Positions 1 through 5,425 of a stretch of 5,980 nucleotides of DNA are shown one piece after another. Origin of the DNA: Thermoprotei archaeon (GTDB lineage Archaea > Thermoproteota > Thermoprotei_A > Marsarchaeales > UBA168); contig DSEZ01000052.1 in assembly GCA_011055275.1 (NCBI GenBank), positions 1-5,980 on the forward strand. Reading direction: 5' to 3'. Under the pieces are notes generated by a model. The model saw only the letters and a list, made by a program, of their open reading frames with translations. It had not been told where the DNA came from and searched no databases. Position 1 is the stretch's first letter, and each line of letters begins with the position of its first letter. Position numbers and translations under genes: made by a program.

Positions 1-83
1 CTACAGGTAGAGGCAAAAAAGCCGCCTAAAGCGATCGGCTGTTAACCGATTGGTCGAAGGTTCGAGTCCTTCCACCGGCGCCA
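1..83 (+). tRNA. tRNA-Asn(GTT), 5'-truncated by the window edge, with a D-arm intron
   Basis: This decodes Asn codons AAC/AAU. The 3' part is complete: anticodon stem 34-38/46-50 (atcgg/ccgat), loop 39-45 with anticodon GTT at 41-43, variable loop 51-55, T arm 56-72 (gaagg-ttcgagt-ccttc), acceptor 3' strand 73-79, discriminator G80 and an encoded CCA at 81-83. The 5' acceptor strand and the start of the D arm lie before the window. Between D loop and anticodon stem there are 19 bases too many. They are explained exactly by an intron at 11-29, whose removal restores GAGCG (D stem 22-25 plus base 26). It is the only one of the four tRNAs here with CCA in the DNA. Identity is secure; only the missing 5' end is unseen. 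Confidence 0.93.
11..29 (+). other. 19-nt tRNA intron in the D arm (position 22/23), canonical BHB
   Basis: The sequence folds into a full 3-4-3 bulge-helix-bulge. The central helix is 5-8 (aggt) with 24-27 (gcct). Bulge 1 is 9-11 (a g^a) and bulge 2 is 28-30 (a a^a). The inner helix is 12-14 (ggc) with 21-23 (gcc), closed by an A6 loop. Cutting each bulge after its second base, as archaeal splicing endonuclease does, removes 11-29 and joins g10 to a30. The boundary is ambiguous by up to two bases from sequence identity alone, and the BHB picks this one. The outer helix cannot be tested because the 5' exon is cut off by the window edge. Confidence 0.85.
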
Positions 84-330
84 TTTTCATCAGCACGTAA
101 ACGGAGCCTGTCTCGGTTAGCTCAAAAATTGTCTTTGCGCCTATTACGGTTTGAGGCGATGGAACAGGTGTCGCCCTCCAGCTCGTTGATTTACTACCGA
201 TTACAAAAGAGATAGGCTGGTATTCTGCGTTTTTGCGAATTTCGATCCTCACCCAAGCGCGAAGCCCCAACTCAGAACTGTTCCAGTTGATTGCGAAGGG
301 TTTAAAAACGAATTTCTCTAAAATATTCGT
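84..330. other. spacer between tRNA-Asn and tRNA-Tyr, no supported gene
   Basis: There is no tRNA T-loop signature or other RNA gene here. The minus strand is open through the whole spacer (about 73 codons that read like ordinary beta-rich protein), but the frame starts inside antisense tRNA-Tyr and stops inside antisense tRNA-Asn, so no complete gene is supported. It could be the remains of an old gene or chance. The only functional site I support is the TATA-like box of tRNA-Tyr at the right end. Confidence 0.5.
301..309 (+). promoter_or_regulatory. TATA-like box for tRNA-Tyr
   Basis: The sequence tttaaaaac is centred about 26 nt before the first base of tRNA-Tyr (331), the expected distance for an archaeal TATA box when transcription starts at or just before the mature 5' end. 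Confidence 0.6.
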
Positions 331-366
331 CGGGCTGTAGCTCAGTGGTAGAGCTGGCGGCTGTAG

Positions 367-419
367 AGATCGCGGGCGCAAGGGCGCATCAGCGCATCAG
401 TGAACGCCCGTCCGCCGTC
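367..419 (+). other. 53-nt intron of tRNA-Tyr at position 37/38, imperfect BHB
   Basis: Removing 367-419 (or, equivalently, 368-420) restores a 7-base anticodon loop. With cuts AG^A and TC^A, the central helix 361-364/414-417 has C-G, U.C, G-C and U.G, so one mismatch. An alternative fold pairs 358-361 (cggc) perfectly with 414-417 (gccg) and flanks the 3' cut with 356-357/421-422, but leaves the 5' cut in a larger loop. The intron body has a GC-rich stem, 373-378 (cgggcg) with 405-410 (cgcccg), enclosing an exact tandem 8-mer. Confidence 0.75.
384..399 (+). repeat. tandem duplication of an 8-mer inside the tRNA-Tyr intron
   Basis: gcgcatca occurs at 384-391 and again at 392-399, back to back and without mismatch, in the apical region of the intron hairpin. 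It looks like a small slippage duplication that lengthened the intron; no function is implied. Confidence 0.8.
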
Positions 420-540
420 ACCGCTAGGTCGTGGGTTCGAATCCCACCGGCCCGACTAACCTTGTGTCTTGGTTCCATAACGCTTTATTTCCACCTATAA
501 TTCTGCATGGGCCTGTGGCCTAACCTGGATAGGGCGGCAG

Positions 541-552
541 AATCCGGCCGAA
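541..552 (+). other. 12-nt intron 1 of tRNA-Arg(CCT), position 30/31
   Basis: The central helix is 535-538 (cggc) with 547-550 (gccg), four Watson-Crick pairs. The 3' bulge is 551-553 (a a^c). The outer helix is 532-534 (ggg) with 554-556 (ccc). On the 5' side the cut falls in a compact apical loop starting a g^a (539-541), with no room for an inner helix. Both cuts after the second base remove exactly aatccggccgaa and bring c553 into position 31, where it pairs with g579. Twelve bases is close to the lower size limit for archaeal tRNA introns. Confidence 0.75.
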
Positions 553-559
553 CCCCCTA

Positions 560-577
560 AACAGGATTGGTGAGGAA
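560..577 (+). other. 18-nt intron 2 of tRNA-Arg(CCT), position 37/38
   Basis: This is the classic intron position. The outer helix is the 5-bp anticodon stem itself (after intron 1 is gone). The central helix 554-557 (cccc) with 572-575 (gagg) has three pairs and one C.A mismatch. The bulges are t a^a (558-560) and a a^a (576-578). The inner helix has two pairs, a561-t571 and c562-g570. Removing aacaggattggtgaggaa gives the 7-base loop. The boundary could slide by one base without changing the product. Confidence 0.7.
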
Positions 578-613
578 AGCTGTAGATTGTGGGTTCAAAT
601 CCCACCAGGCCCG

Positions 614-796
614 CTTCACCGTGTTTTCCGGCGCTTTTACACCGTATCGAAAAAGTGTTATTCTCTTATAGAATAGAAACTTAAAATTTGGGAATATTGG
701 TGATGCATAGCTTAACCCGAAAAAGCTCGACATCAGATTAATCTCAACTGCGAGTTTGGCGGCGAAAGGCAAAAAAGCGCTTCGATTCTAAAAGAT
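614..796. other. spacer between the two tRNA-Arg genes, no supported gene
   Basis: AT-rich stretches occur, with short T runs just after tRNA-Arg(CCT) (624-627, 635-638) that could end its transcript. A perfect 6-bp inverted repeat (tattct at 659-664, agaata at 670-675) is present. A purine run, aaaaaag at 771-777, sits about 23 nt before tRNA-Arg(TCT) and may serve as a weak promoter element. I see no coding region or further RNA gene. Confidence 0.5.
659..675. repeat. perfect 6-bp inverted repeat with 5-nt loop
   Basis: tattct and agaata flank cttat. Such an AT-rich dyad could be a protein binding site or chance; there is no T run right after it to make it a terminator. Confidence 0.35.
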
Positions 797-871
797 GGAC
801 CCGTAGCCCAGCCAGGATAGGGCGGCGGCCCTCTAAGCCGCAGATCCGGAGTTCAAATCTCCGCGGGTCCG
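797..871 (+). tRNA. tRNA-Arg(TCT), no intron
   Basis: This decodes AGA (and probably AGG). Acceptor 797-803 (ggacccg) pairs perfectly with 864-870 (cgggtcc); the discriminator is G871. D stem 806-809/820-823 (gccc/gggc) has a GGAT-containing D loop. Anticodon stem 825-829 (gcggc) pairs perfectly with 837-841 (gccgc), so the 7-base loop c-c-t-c-t-a-a fixes TCT at 832-834 as the anticodon. The T arm is 847-863. Position 33 (831) is C instead of the near-universal U. It is 75 nt with no encoded CCA. Only 55 nt separate it from nurA. Confidence 0.95.
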
Positions 872-898
872 CGTGGTCACTTTCATGATACTCATCAA

Positions 899-908
899 TG
901 TTTAAAAG
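899..908 (+). promoter_or_regulatory. TATA-like box for the nurA-herA operon
   Basis: tgtttaaaag lies roughly 20-28 nt before the GTG start of nurA (927), so the mRNA would have almost no leader. No Shine-Dalgarno sequence precedes the GTG, in keeping with leaderless translation. The spacing is a few bases tighter than ideal. Confidence 0.5.
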
Positions 909-926
909 CCGATTTAAGTATTTGAT

Positions 927-2534
927 GTGCCAACCGACGAGATAGTTAAACGGGTATTTTCGTCAACAGACTTTCTCTTAAAAAAACGCGAGCAACGGTT
1001 GCAGGAGCTGTCAGCGTACGTTGAAAAGCTTCGCTTTGCCTTCATTAAGCGCGAGGTGGTCGACGCTAAGCCGCTTAGCTACATGGCCATAGACGGCACG
1101 GAGAGCGTTGACAGTCGGTATGACCTTCTTGTGTTCTATGCTGGGGCCTTCGGATATGCTGGCACGTTGGAAAGAGATGCTTCGGGGGGGCTGGTCATGT
1201 CGGAGGAGACGTCCGTAGACCTTCCTACTGAGATCTCCATGGCAATACCCATGCATGAGGGAGACGTGGCTGATGTTACCAGAAAGGTTGATGGGTCGCC
1301 TGCCGATGTCCCGCCGCTCCTCATGGAACTGAGCGAGCTCGCCCTCGCTCGTGCAGCTGTAAAAACCGGTGACGTGGGAATCCTCCTCTTGGATAGGTCG
1401 CTTTCTATGGAATATTCACACCTTTCAACCGACGTGGAGAACTTTCTAAGAGGACATCAATCGCTTTTCTTTGACGATGCCACGGTAGAGATCGCCCTTA
1501 ACGCTATCCCTTCTCGCGGGGCCACGGAAACGCTTGGACCTCAACTCGCGTGGCAGGTAATGAACGAGTTCGGCAGACGCGGTGGCTCTTGGTCCGAGAT
1601 TTCCTCGGCCTTAGGTCTCAGCAAGCCAGACCTCGCGCGCGAAGCGCTGTCATGGCTTGAAAGCGCTTCAGCCAGGGGGATTGCGGGAAAAATTGACTCG
1701 GACAGGTTTTTCGTGGGATTTGAGAACAGGCTAGAAATGGGCCTTGATAAGGCATTGGGCAAAGTCCTGTTTAGCCCAGAAGGCCATCCGCTCTGGAAAG
1801 ATGGAAAATGGATTGAAGAGGGTGACATAAAGTTATTATCACTTCTCGTGCTGCGCTCTCTCCTTAAGCTTGCGCTCGAAAAGAACACCCTGCTGATAGG
1901 CATCACTAAGGAATCTTCCTCTTCTGACTTCATCGAGGGCGCATTTAAGGTGCTTGCCCTTAAAAAGGGCATCTCCGAGTACTCGCCTAACATGGGAACA
2001 GATTTGGCCTATCTGTCAACGGTTTCTGACATGCTGGGAGTGCACGCTCCTTGGAGATCGCTTGAGTTTGATGCGCACTTTCATGGGGAGAGCGTTCCCG
2101 CCAGGGTTTTCGCGAGGGGATATGTGAAGCTGTCCTCTTCATCACTTAGCAGGGTTTTCGGATATGATAGGCCGTTTTACTCGATTCCGCCTCGCGATGA
2201 CTGGGTTGAGGGCAACGGCGACTGGGGAGGAGATGGTTATTCCGATCTCGTGCTGACTTACCTTGAGCCCATGGCGAAGGAGGCGATACCTGAAGCCCTT
2301 GGATACAATTACCCACTCTTCCTGGCAGATAAAAAAGCCAAGACCATGCAGGCTGAAGCCAGAAGGGCTTACCTTTCGGCAATAGACCTAGAGCTAAGCA
2401 GGGCTGGTCTGCCGCCCGGTGCGGGAAAGTACAGGGACATGAGAAAATACTACGAACAGATGAGGAGGAGGTCCGTTGTTCGACGACATAGGAGGGAAGT
2501 TCAACTGCAGGCTCAGAGAACAGGTCTCAGTTAA
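927..2534 (+). CDS. nurA: NurA-family DNA-end nuclease, enlarged form (535 aa)
   Basis: NurA proteins are metal-dependent, RNase H-like-fold nucleases that trim 5' DNA strands during double-strand-break end resection, working docked on the HerA hexamer. The family signature is visible: AIDGT (residues 54-58, first catalytic Asp D56), a conserved-looking helix with E134/E137, then GILLLDRSL with D156 where relatives read LLDGSL, GITKES with K328, and a late YPLFLAD block. Where many NurA proteins have His after Ala in that last block, this one has D468 (comparison from memory). At 535 aa it is well above the usual 340-450 aa. Part of the excess is a helix-turn-helix-like segment around 205-260 (SEISSALGLSKPDL core) between the second and third motifs. 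The C-terminus is strongly basic. The GTG start is preferred because it follows the TATA-like box closely; the next in-frame start (TTG at 999) would cut the N-terminal helix. herA overlaps its last 59 nt. The family call is firm; nuclease activity of this variant is inferred. Confidence 0.85.
   Translation: MPTDEIVKRVFSSTDFLLKKREQRLQELSAYVEKLRFAFIKREVVDAKPLSYMAIDGTESVDSRYDLLVFYAGAFGYAGTLERDASGGLVMSEETSVDLPTEISMAIPMHEGDVADVTRKVDGSPADVPPLLMELSELALARAAVKTGDVGILLLDRSLSMEYSHLSTDVENFLRGHQSLFFDDATVEIALNAIPSRGATETLGPQLAWQVMNEFGRRGGSWSEISSALGLSKPDLAREALSWLESASARGIAGKIDSDRFFVGFENRLEMGLDKALGKVLFSPEGHPLWKDGKWIEEGDIKLLSLLVLRSLLKLALEKNTLLIGITKESSSSDFIEGAFKVLALKKGISEYSPNMGTDLAYLSTVSDMLGVHAPWRSLEFDAHFHGESVPARVFARGYVKLSSSSLSRVFGYDRPFYSIPPRDDWVEGNGDWGGDGYSDLVLTYLEPMAKEAIPEALGYNYPLFLADKKAKTMQAEARRAYLSAIDLELSRAGLPPGAGKYRDMRKYYEQMRRRSVVRRHRREVQLQAQRTGLS
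2463..2471 (+). promoter_or_regulatory. strong Shine-Dalgarno sequence for herA inside nurA
   Basis: ggaggaggt lies 4 nt before the TTG at 2476. An in-frame stop (tga, 2461-2463) sits just upstream, and no other start codon follows until about codon 59, so this site decides the herA start. It permits independent re-initiation of HerA on the nurA mRNA. Confidence 0.85.
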
Positions 2535-4278
2535 CAGGAGCACTGCGGATGGACGTGGCATAATCACGTTTAAGCTCGTAAAGCTGGAGGCAGAATACGA
2601 CCCCGAAGTCGCCAAAAGACTGACCGTTGGTCGCCTTCTTGCTCTTCAAAACGTGAAGACCAAGGATGGTTATTACTCGGTTTACGAGTTGGCTGACAGG
2701 AACCTCATGCACTACTCCATGCTCACGCTCGATCTCTCGCAGCCTGCCGCCGTCAGGAGAGAGTTCATGGATCTGATAGAGAAAGATTGGGAGGGCGGGA
2801 GCAAGAGCACTTGGATAGAGATAGTGGCCGCGCCAACGGGATACCTGATGAAACTTGAAGATGAGCCCAAGTACGTCAAGGGTGAGGAACCCTTACTCGT
2901 GGGATCAGCCGCGCAGCTGCTTGACGACGAGGCCCTTCGCTCGTTTTTCTGTTACAGCGGCAGCGACAGCGCTCTTGGAGACCTCATGATAGAGGGGCAG
3001 AAACCGATACCTCTTACGGTCAATATGGAAAACCTTGTCCATTACCATGCTGGGGTGTTCGGATATACGGGAGCTGGAAAGTCAAACCTCATGGCCATGA
3101 TGATAAGAAAGGCGTTGGAGACCATGCCTGACCTGAAGGTCGTCATAGTTGACGTGTCATCTGAGTATGCCATGTCCCTCCTTGATGTCCTTTACGAAGA
3201 CGGGCGCGTGATTATAGCTAACCGCTTGAGGGGAAGCGATCCAAAGGAGCAGAGCTTTGACTTCATGCACAGGCACGTCATGCCAGCTTCCCTGACTTCC
3301 CTAAACGACCTCGTAAGGCAAGCGGTGTACCGGCTCATCGTAGATGAAAGGGTCAAGGAAATCGAGCTGCCAAATCCCGACGTTGAAAGCGCCATGCGCA
3401 TGACCACTTATGGAGGCCTATTGGAAGTCCTTGGGGATATGAGCAATGACAAGTACACTCCCGCACAGCAGAAGGTAGTGCTGCCAGTTCTGATAAACAT
3501 GATAAGGGCGAGGGCCGAGGAGAGGAAGGTCGAACTTGGGTTTGACGGCGAAGCAGAGGACATAGAGATATATGGTGATAAGAAGCTCGCGAACGAGTTT
3601 GAGGCAGAGCTTGACAAGGCCCAGATTAGGGAGAGCAGCGCGCTAAGGGCCATGGCTGCGTCTCTGAAAAGCGTGATTGATGTGATTAGGACAAAAAGGG
3701 CAGGATATACTTTGGAAAGGAGCCTAACGGAGATAACTTCGCCTGGTTCGCCGAGGCTCTTTGTCTTTGATATAGCTGACACGCGCAGGGCTAGATGGCT
3801 TTCCAGCTATCTCGTCGACAGCTTGATGAAGAAGAGGCGCAGCGAGTACAATGACAACCCAAAGATACTCTTGGTTTTCGATGAGGCACAGGAGTTCATA
3901 CCTTATGAGACCAAGAGGGAGGATTACACAGATATGTCGACACAGGCCGTAGAGACCCTGCTTAGGCATGGAAGGAAGTACTACCTGAGCGGTTGGATAG
4001 CCGCCCAAAGGATAGCCCGCCTGAACACTAACGTGCTGCAGCAGCTCCACAGCTACTTCGTAGGGACGATGCCAAGGCCATACGATAGACAGGTCATATC
4101 GGACACTTTCGCCATAGACGACGTATTTCTCGACCGCACCTTGAACTTCAACAACGGAGACTGGTTCATGGCCAGCTTCAAAGCTACAAACACTCAAAAC
4201 GTGCCCGTGTTCTTCCATGCTCAGAATAACGAGGAAATACTGGTCAGACGGATAGAGGACATAGCGAAAAGCATGTGA
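2476..4278 (+). CDS. herA: HerA-type DNA translocase/helicase ATPase (600 aa)
   Basis: HerA is a hexameric FtsK/HerA-clade ATPase that pumps duplex DNA and loads NurA for end resection. The order seen is: an N-terminal beta-rich HAS-barrel-like region (about 1-110), Walker A GYTGAGKSN (196-204, K202), Walker B ILLVFDEAQ (464-472, D469/E470), and a C-terminal block with RHGRK and AAQR (Q511), the sensor and arginine-rich region of the clade. The Walker A to B distance of about 267 residues is longer than I recall for typical HerA. The extra material includes a charged, acid-rich helical stretch around 343-383. The TTG start follows a strong Shine-Dalgarno sequence and lies 59 nt inside nurA, so translation should be coupled and NurA and HerA made together. 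The stop is followed by a 55-nt gap with a new TATA-like box, so the operon may end here. The ATPase class is certain; the resection role rests on the NurA neighbour. Confidence 0.92.
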   Translation: MFDDIGGKFNCRLREQVSVNRSTADGRGIITFKLVKLEAEYDPEVAKRLTVGRLLALQNVKTKDGYYSVYELADRNLMHYSMLTLDLSQPAAVRREFMDLIEKDWEGGSKSTWIEIVAAPTGYLMKLEDEPKYVKGEEPLLVGSAAQLLDDEALRSFFCYSGSDSALGDLMIEGQKPIPLTVNMENLVHYHAGVFGYTGAGKSNLMAMMIRKALETMPDLKVVIVDVSSEYAMSLLDVLYEDGRVIIANRLRGSDPKEQSFDFMHRHVMPASLTSLNDLVRQAVYRLIVDERVKEIELPNPDVESAMRMTTYGGLLEVLGDMSNDKYTPAQQKVVLPVLINMIRARAEERKVELGFDGEAEDIEIYGDKKLANEFEAELDKAQIRESSALRAMAASLKSVIDVIRTKRAGYTLERSLTEITSPGSPRLFVFDIADTRRARWLSSYLVDSLMKKRRSEYNDNPKILLVFDEAQEFIPYETKREDYTDMSTQAVETLLRHGRKYYLSGWIAAQRIARLNTNVLQQLHSYFVGTMPRPYDRQVISDTFAIDDVFLDRTLNFNNGDWFMASFKATNTQNVPVFFHAQNNEEILVRRIEDIAKSM

Positions 4279-4302
4279 GTTCTCATCATTGTTAGGGAAA
4301 GC

Positions 4303-4309
4303 GTTAAAT
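4303..4309 (+). promoter_or_regulatory. TATA-like box for the downstream regulator gene
   Basis: gttaaat is centred about 27 nt before the ATG at 4334, preceded by a purine-rich stretch (gggaaagc) that could act as a BRE. The distance suggests a leaderless transcript starting at the ATG and supports choosing that start. It does not exclude read-through from herA. Confidence 0.5.
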
Positions 4310-4333
4310 CCGAATAATTTTGTGATAGCACAT

Positions 4334-5425
4334 ATGTCGGTTACCTTTGACGAGTACATAAGGCGCATACTTAGGGCAATCGAGGACATAGGATTCTTCA
4401 ACAAGGATTTGCTGGCTGAGAAACTGGGCATGAGCAAGGAACAGCTCGAGCTTGCTTTAAGGGAGTATTTCTTTGGAAAGAGCTTTGCCATCAGGGCTTA
4501 TCCAAATTACGCAAGGCTGGGACTTAGGTACTCCGTGGCGTTTCTTGACTTCTCCTTTAAGTGGATAGACAAGGCGCCTGGTTTTTTGGACGCGATGGCA
4601 AGGGATGGCTTTCTGGTCACTTGGCTTAAGCCCTTTGGAGGCTACACCTACGTTACTCATCACGCCGTTCCGTCATCCTTAATTGGCAATTACAGGAGGT
4701 TTTTCGACCACCTTACCGACCTTGGACTGTTGACTGGATACAAACTCTACGAGATTGATTCCGAGCCTGAGGCTTTCGCTTACGATCCTGTGGTCTTTGA
4801 CTACAGGAGAGGAGAGTGGAAAGAACGCGCGGAATCCCCGAGAGTTGAGCGCAAGCTTAGAGAAAGCGCGCAGGAGGCCTTTCCTAAGTTAGACGAAACC
4901 GACCTGCTGATAATAGATCAGTTGGAAAGAACTTCTCTGCAGAGCTTAGATGCCATGGCCAAAGCGCTGGGACTAACATTAGATGACGTGAAGTCGCATT
5001 TAGAGGATCACGTCGTTAAAGGTGGCTTGATAAAGAAATACATTATAGATATATTCACAACACAGATGCTGAGCCCTGAAACGGCCGTGCTCGCGGGTTT
5101 CTGCGAGGGAATGAGCGGCGAGGGATACGGCAAGCTTTTGGATTACGTGCTAAATCATCCTTACCTTGGATACGTAAATCCAGGGGCAAGTGCCTTGGAG
5201 TTCACATTGGAGATGCCATGGCGCGTTGTACCCATGTTTAGCACACTTTTGGATAAGAAGATTATAGAAGTTAAACCCGCTCAATACGCGTTTGGCATCT
5301 CGGTGCTGAGTCAAATCCACACGTTCACTATACCGTACGAGCACTTCAGGGAAGGAAAATGGTTCTTTGATGAGGCTGATGCGTTTAGCACTTTTCAAAG
5401 GTACTTGGAAAACCCGCTATTCTAA
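4334..5425 (+). CDS. double-module winged-helix protein, probable transcription regulator (363 aa)
   Basis: The second half is the clearer part. Residues 186-245 begin LDETDLLIIDQL and continue with an Ala-rich recognition region and GGLIKKYI, the pattern of an Lrp/AsnC-type helix-turn-helix. The N-terminal 60 residues look like a second winged helix (IEDIGFFNKDLLAEKLGMS). Each is followed by an alpha/beta segment of similar rhythm (about 65-150 and 255-345), so the protein looks like an internal duplication of a DNA-binding plus effector-like module. There is no signal peptide or membrane span. The ATG start is chosen over an upstream in-frame TTG (4289) because of the TATA-like box 27 nt before it and the absence of a Shine-Dalgarno sequence at the TTG. 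It follows herA by 55 nt on the same strand and could regulate, or work with, the resection pair, or simply be a neighbour. The specific family is not recognised. Confidence 0.75.
   Translation: MSVTFDEYIRRILRAIEDIGFFNKDLLAEKLGMSKEQLELALREYFFGKSFAIRAYPNYARLGLRYSVAFLDFSFKWIDKAPGFLDAMARDGFLVTWLKPFGGYTYVTHHAVPSSLIGNYRRFFDHLTDLGLLTGYKLYEIDSEPEAFAYDPVVFDYRRGEWKERAESPRVERKLRESAQEAFPKLDETDLLIIDQLERTSLQSLDAMAKALGLTLDDVKSHLEDHVVKGGLIKKYIIDIFTTQMLSPETAVLAGFCEGMSGEGYGKLLDYVLNHPYLGYVNPGASALEFTLEMPWRVVPMFSTLLDKKIIEVKPAQYAFGISVLSQIHTFTIPYEHFREGKWFFDEADAFSTFQRYLENPLF

Larger units (their letters stand above)
331..455 (+). tRNA. tRNA-Tyr(GTA) with a 53-nt intron
   Basis: This decodes UAC/UAU. The acceptor is 331-337 (cgggctg) with 448-454 (cggcccg); the C1-G72 pair and A73 (455) are hallmarks of archaeal and eukaryotic tRNA-Tyr. 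The D arm is 340-354 (gctc/gagc, loop agtggta). Anticodon stem 356-360 (ggcgg) pairs with 421-425 (ccgct, one G-U). The loop is c-t-GTA-g plus a420, anticodon at 363-365. The variable loop is aggtc (426-430) and the T arm is 431-447. Between positions 37 and 38 lie 53 extra bases (367-419). The mature tRNA is 72 nt and no CCA is encoded. Identity is certain, but the exact splice boundary is less so because the BHB is imperfect. Confidence 0.95.
509..613 (+). tRNA. tRNA-Arg(CCT), interrupted by two introns
   Basis: Acceptor 509-515 (gggcctg) pairs perfectly with 606-612 (caggccc); the discriminator is G613. The D stem is 518-521/532-535 and the T arm is 589-605. The D loop has GGAT with A after GG, an arginine identity feature. 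The anticodon arm is only formed if two pieces are removed. Exon 537-540 (gcag) joins 553-559 (c-c-c-CCT-a), then 578-583 (a-gctgt). This gives stem gcagc/gctgt (G-U at 27-43) and loop c-c-CCT-a-a. The mature length is then 75 nt, equal to the neighbouring tRNA-Arg(TCT), whose loop is c-c-TCT-a-a and whose variable loop (agatc versus agatt) nearly matches. A single-intron reading with anticodon CCG at 544-546 leaves an A.G mismatch in the stem and no good BHB, so I prefer CCT. No CCA is encoded. Confidence 0.8.

Noticed and set aside
1..381. 126-codon open frame on the minus strand
   Set aside because: It begins in antisense tRNA-Tyr intron/exon and ends in antisense tRNA-Asn (its last residues are antisense tRNA). 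It cannot be a gene as it stands; only the middle is mentioned as possible debris.
541..583. tRNA-Arg(CCG) with one intron 548-577
   Set aside because: The stem would have A31.G39 and the central helix of the BHB would have two mismatches of four; the two-intron CCT model fits better and gives the same length as its sister tRNA.
557..772. 71-codon open frame on the minus strand
   Set aside because: Its C-terminal part is the antisense of tRNA-Arg(CCT), and no start signal or family is seen.
831..836. possible CTA anticodon (amber-reading tRNA) at 833-835
   Set aside because: Reading U33 at 832 would give CTA, but the perfect 5-bp stem 825-829/837-841 sets a 7-base loop in which TCT is at 34-36; arginine identity features agree.
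4289..4333. TTG at 4289 as start of the regulator gene
   Set aside because: There is no Shine-Dalgarno sequence, and it lies upstream of the TATA-like box at 4303-4309; the ATG at 4334 fits the promoter distance.
3724..4491. 255-codon open frame on the minus strand across the herA end
   Set aside because: It lies antisense to the conserved Walker B and C-terminal region of herA and the start of the next gene; the plus strand explains the sequence fully.
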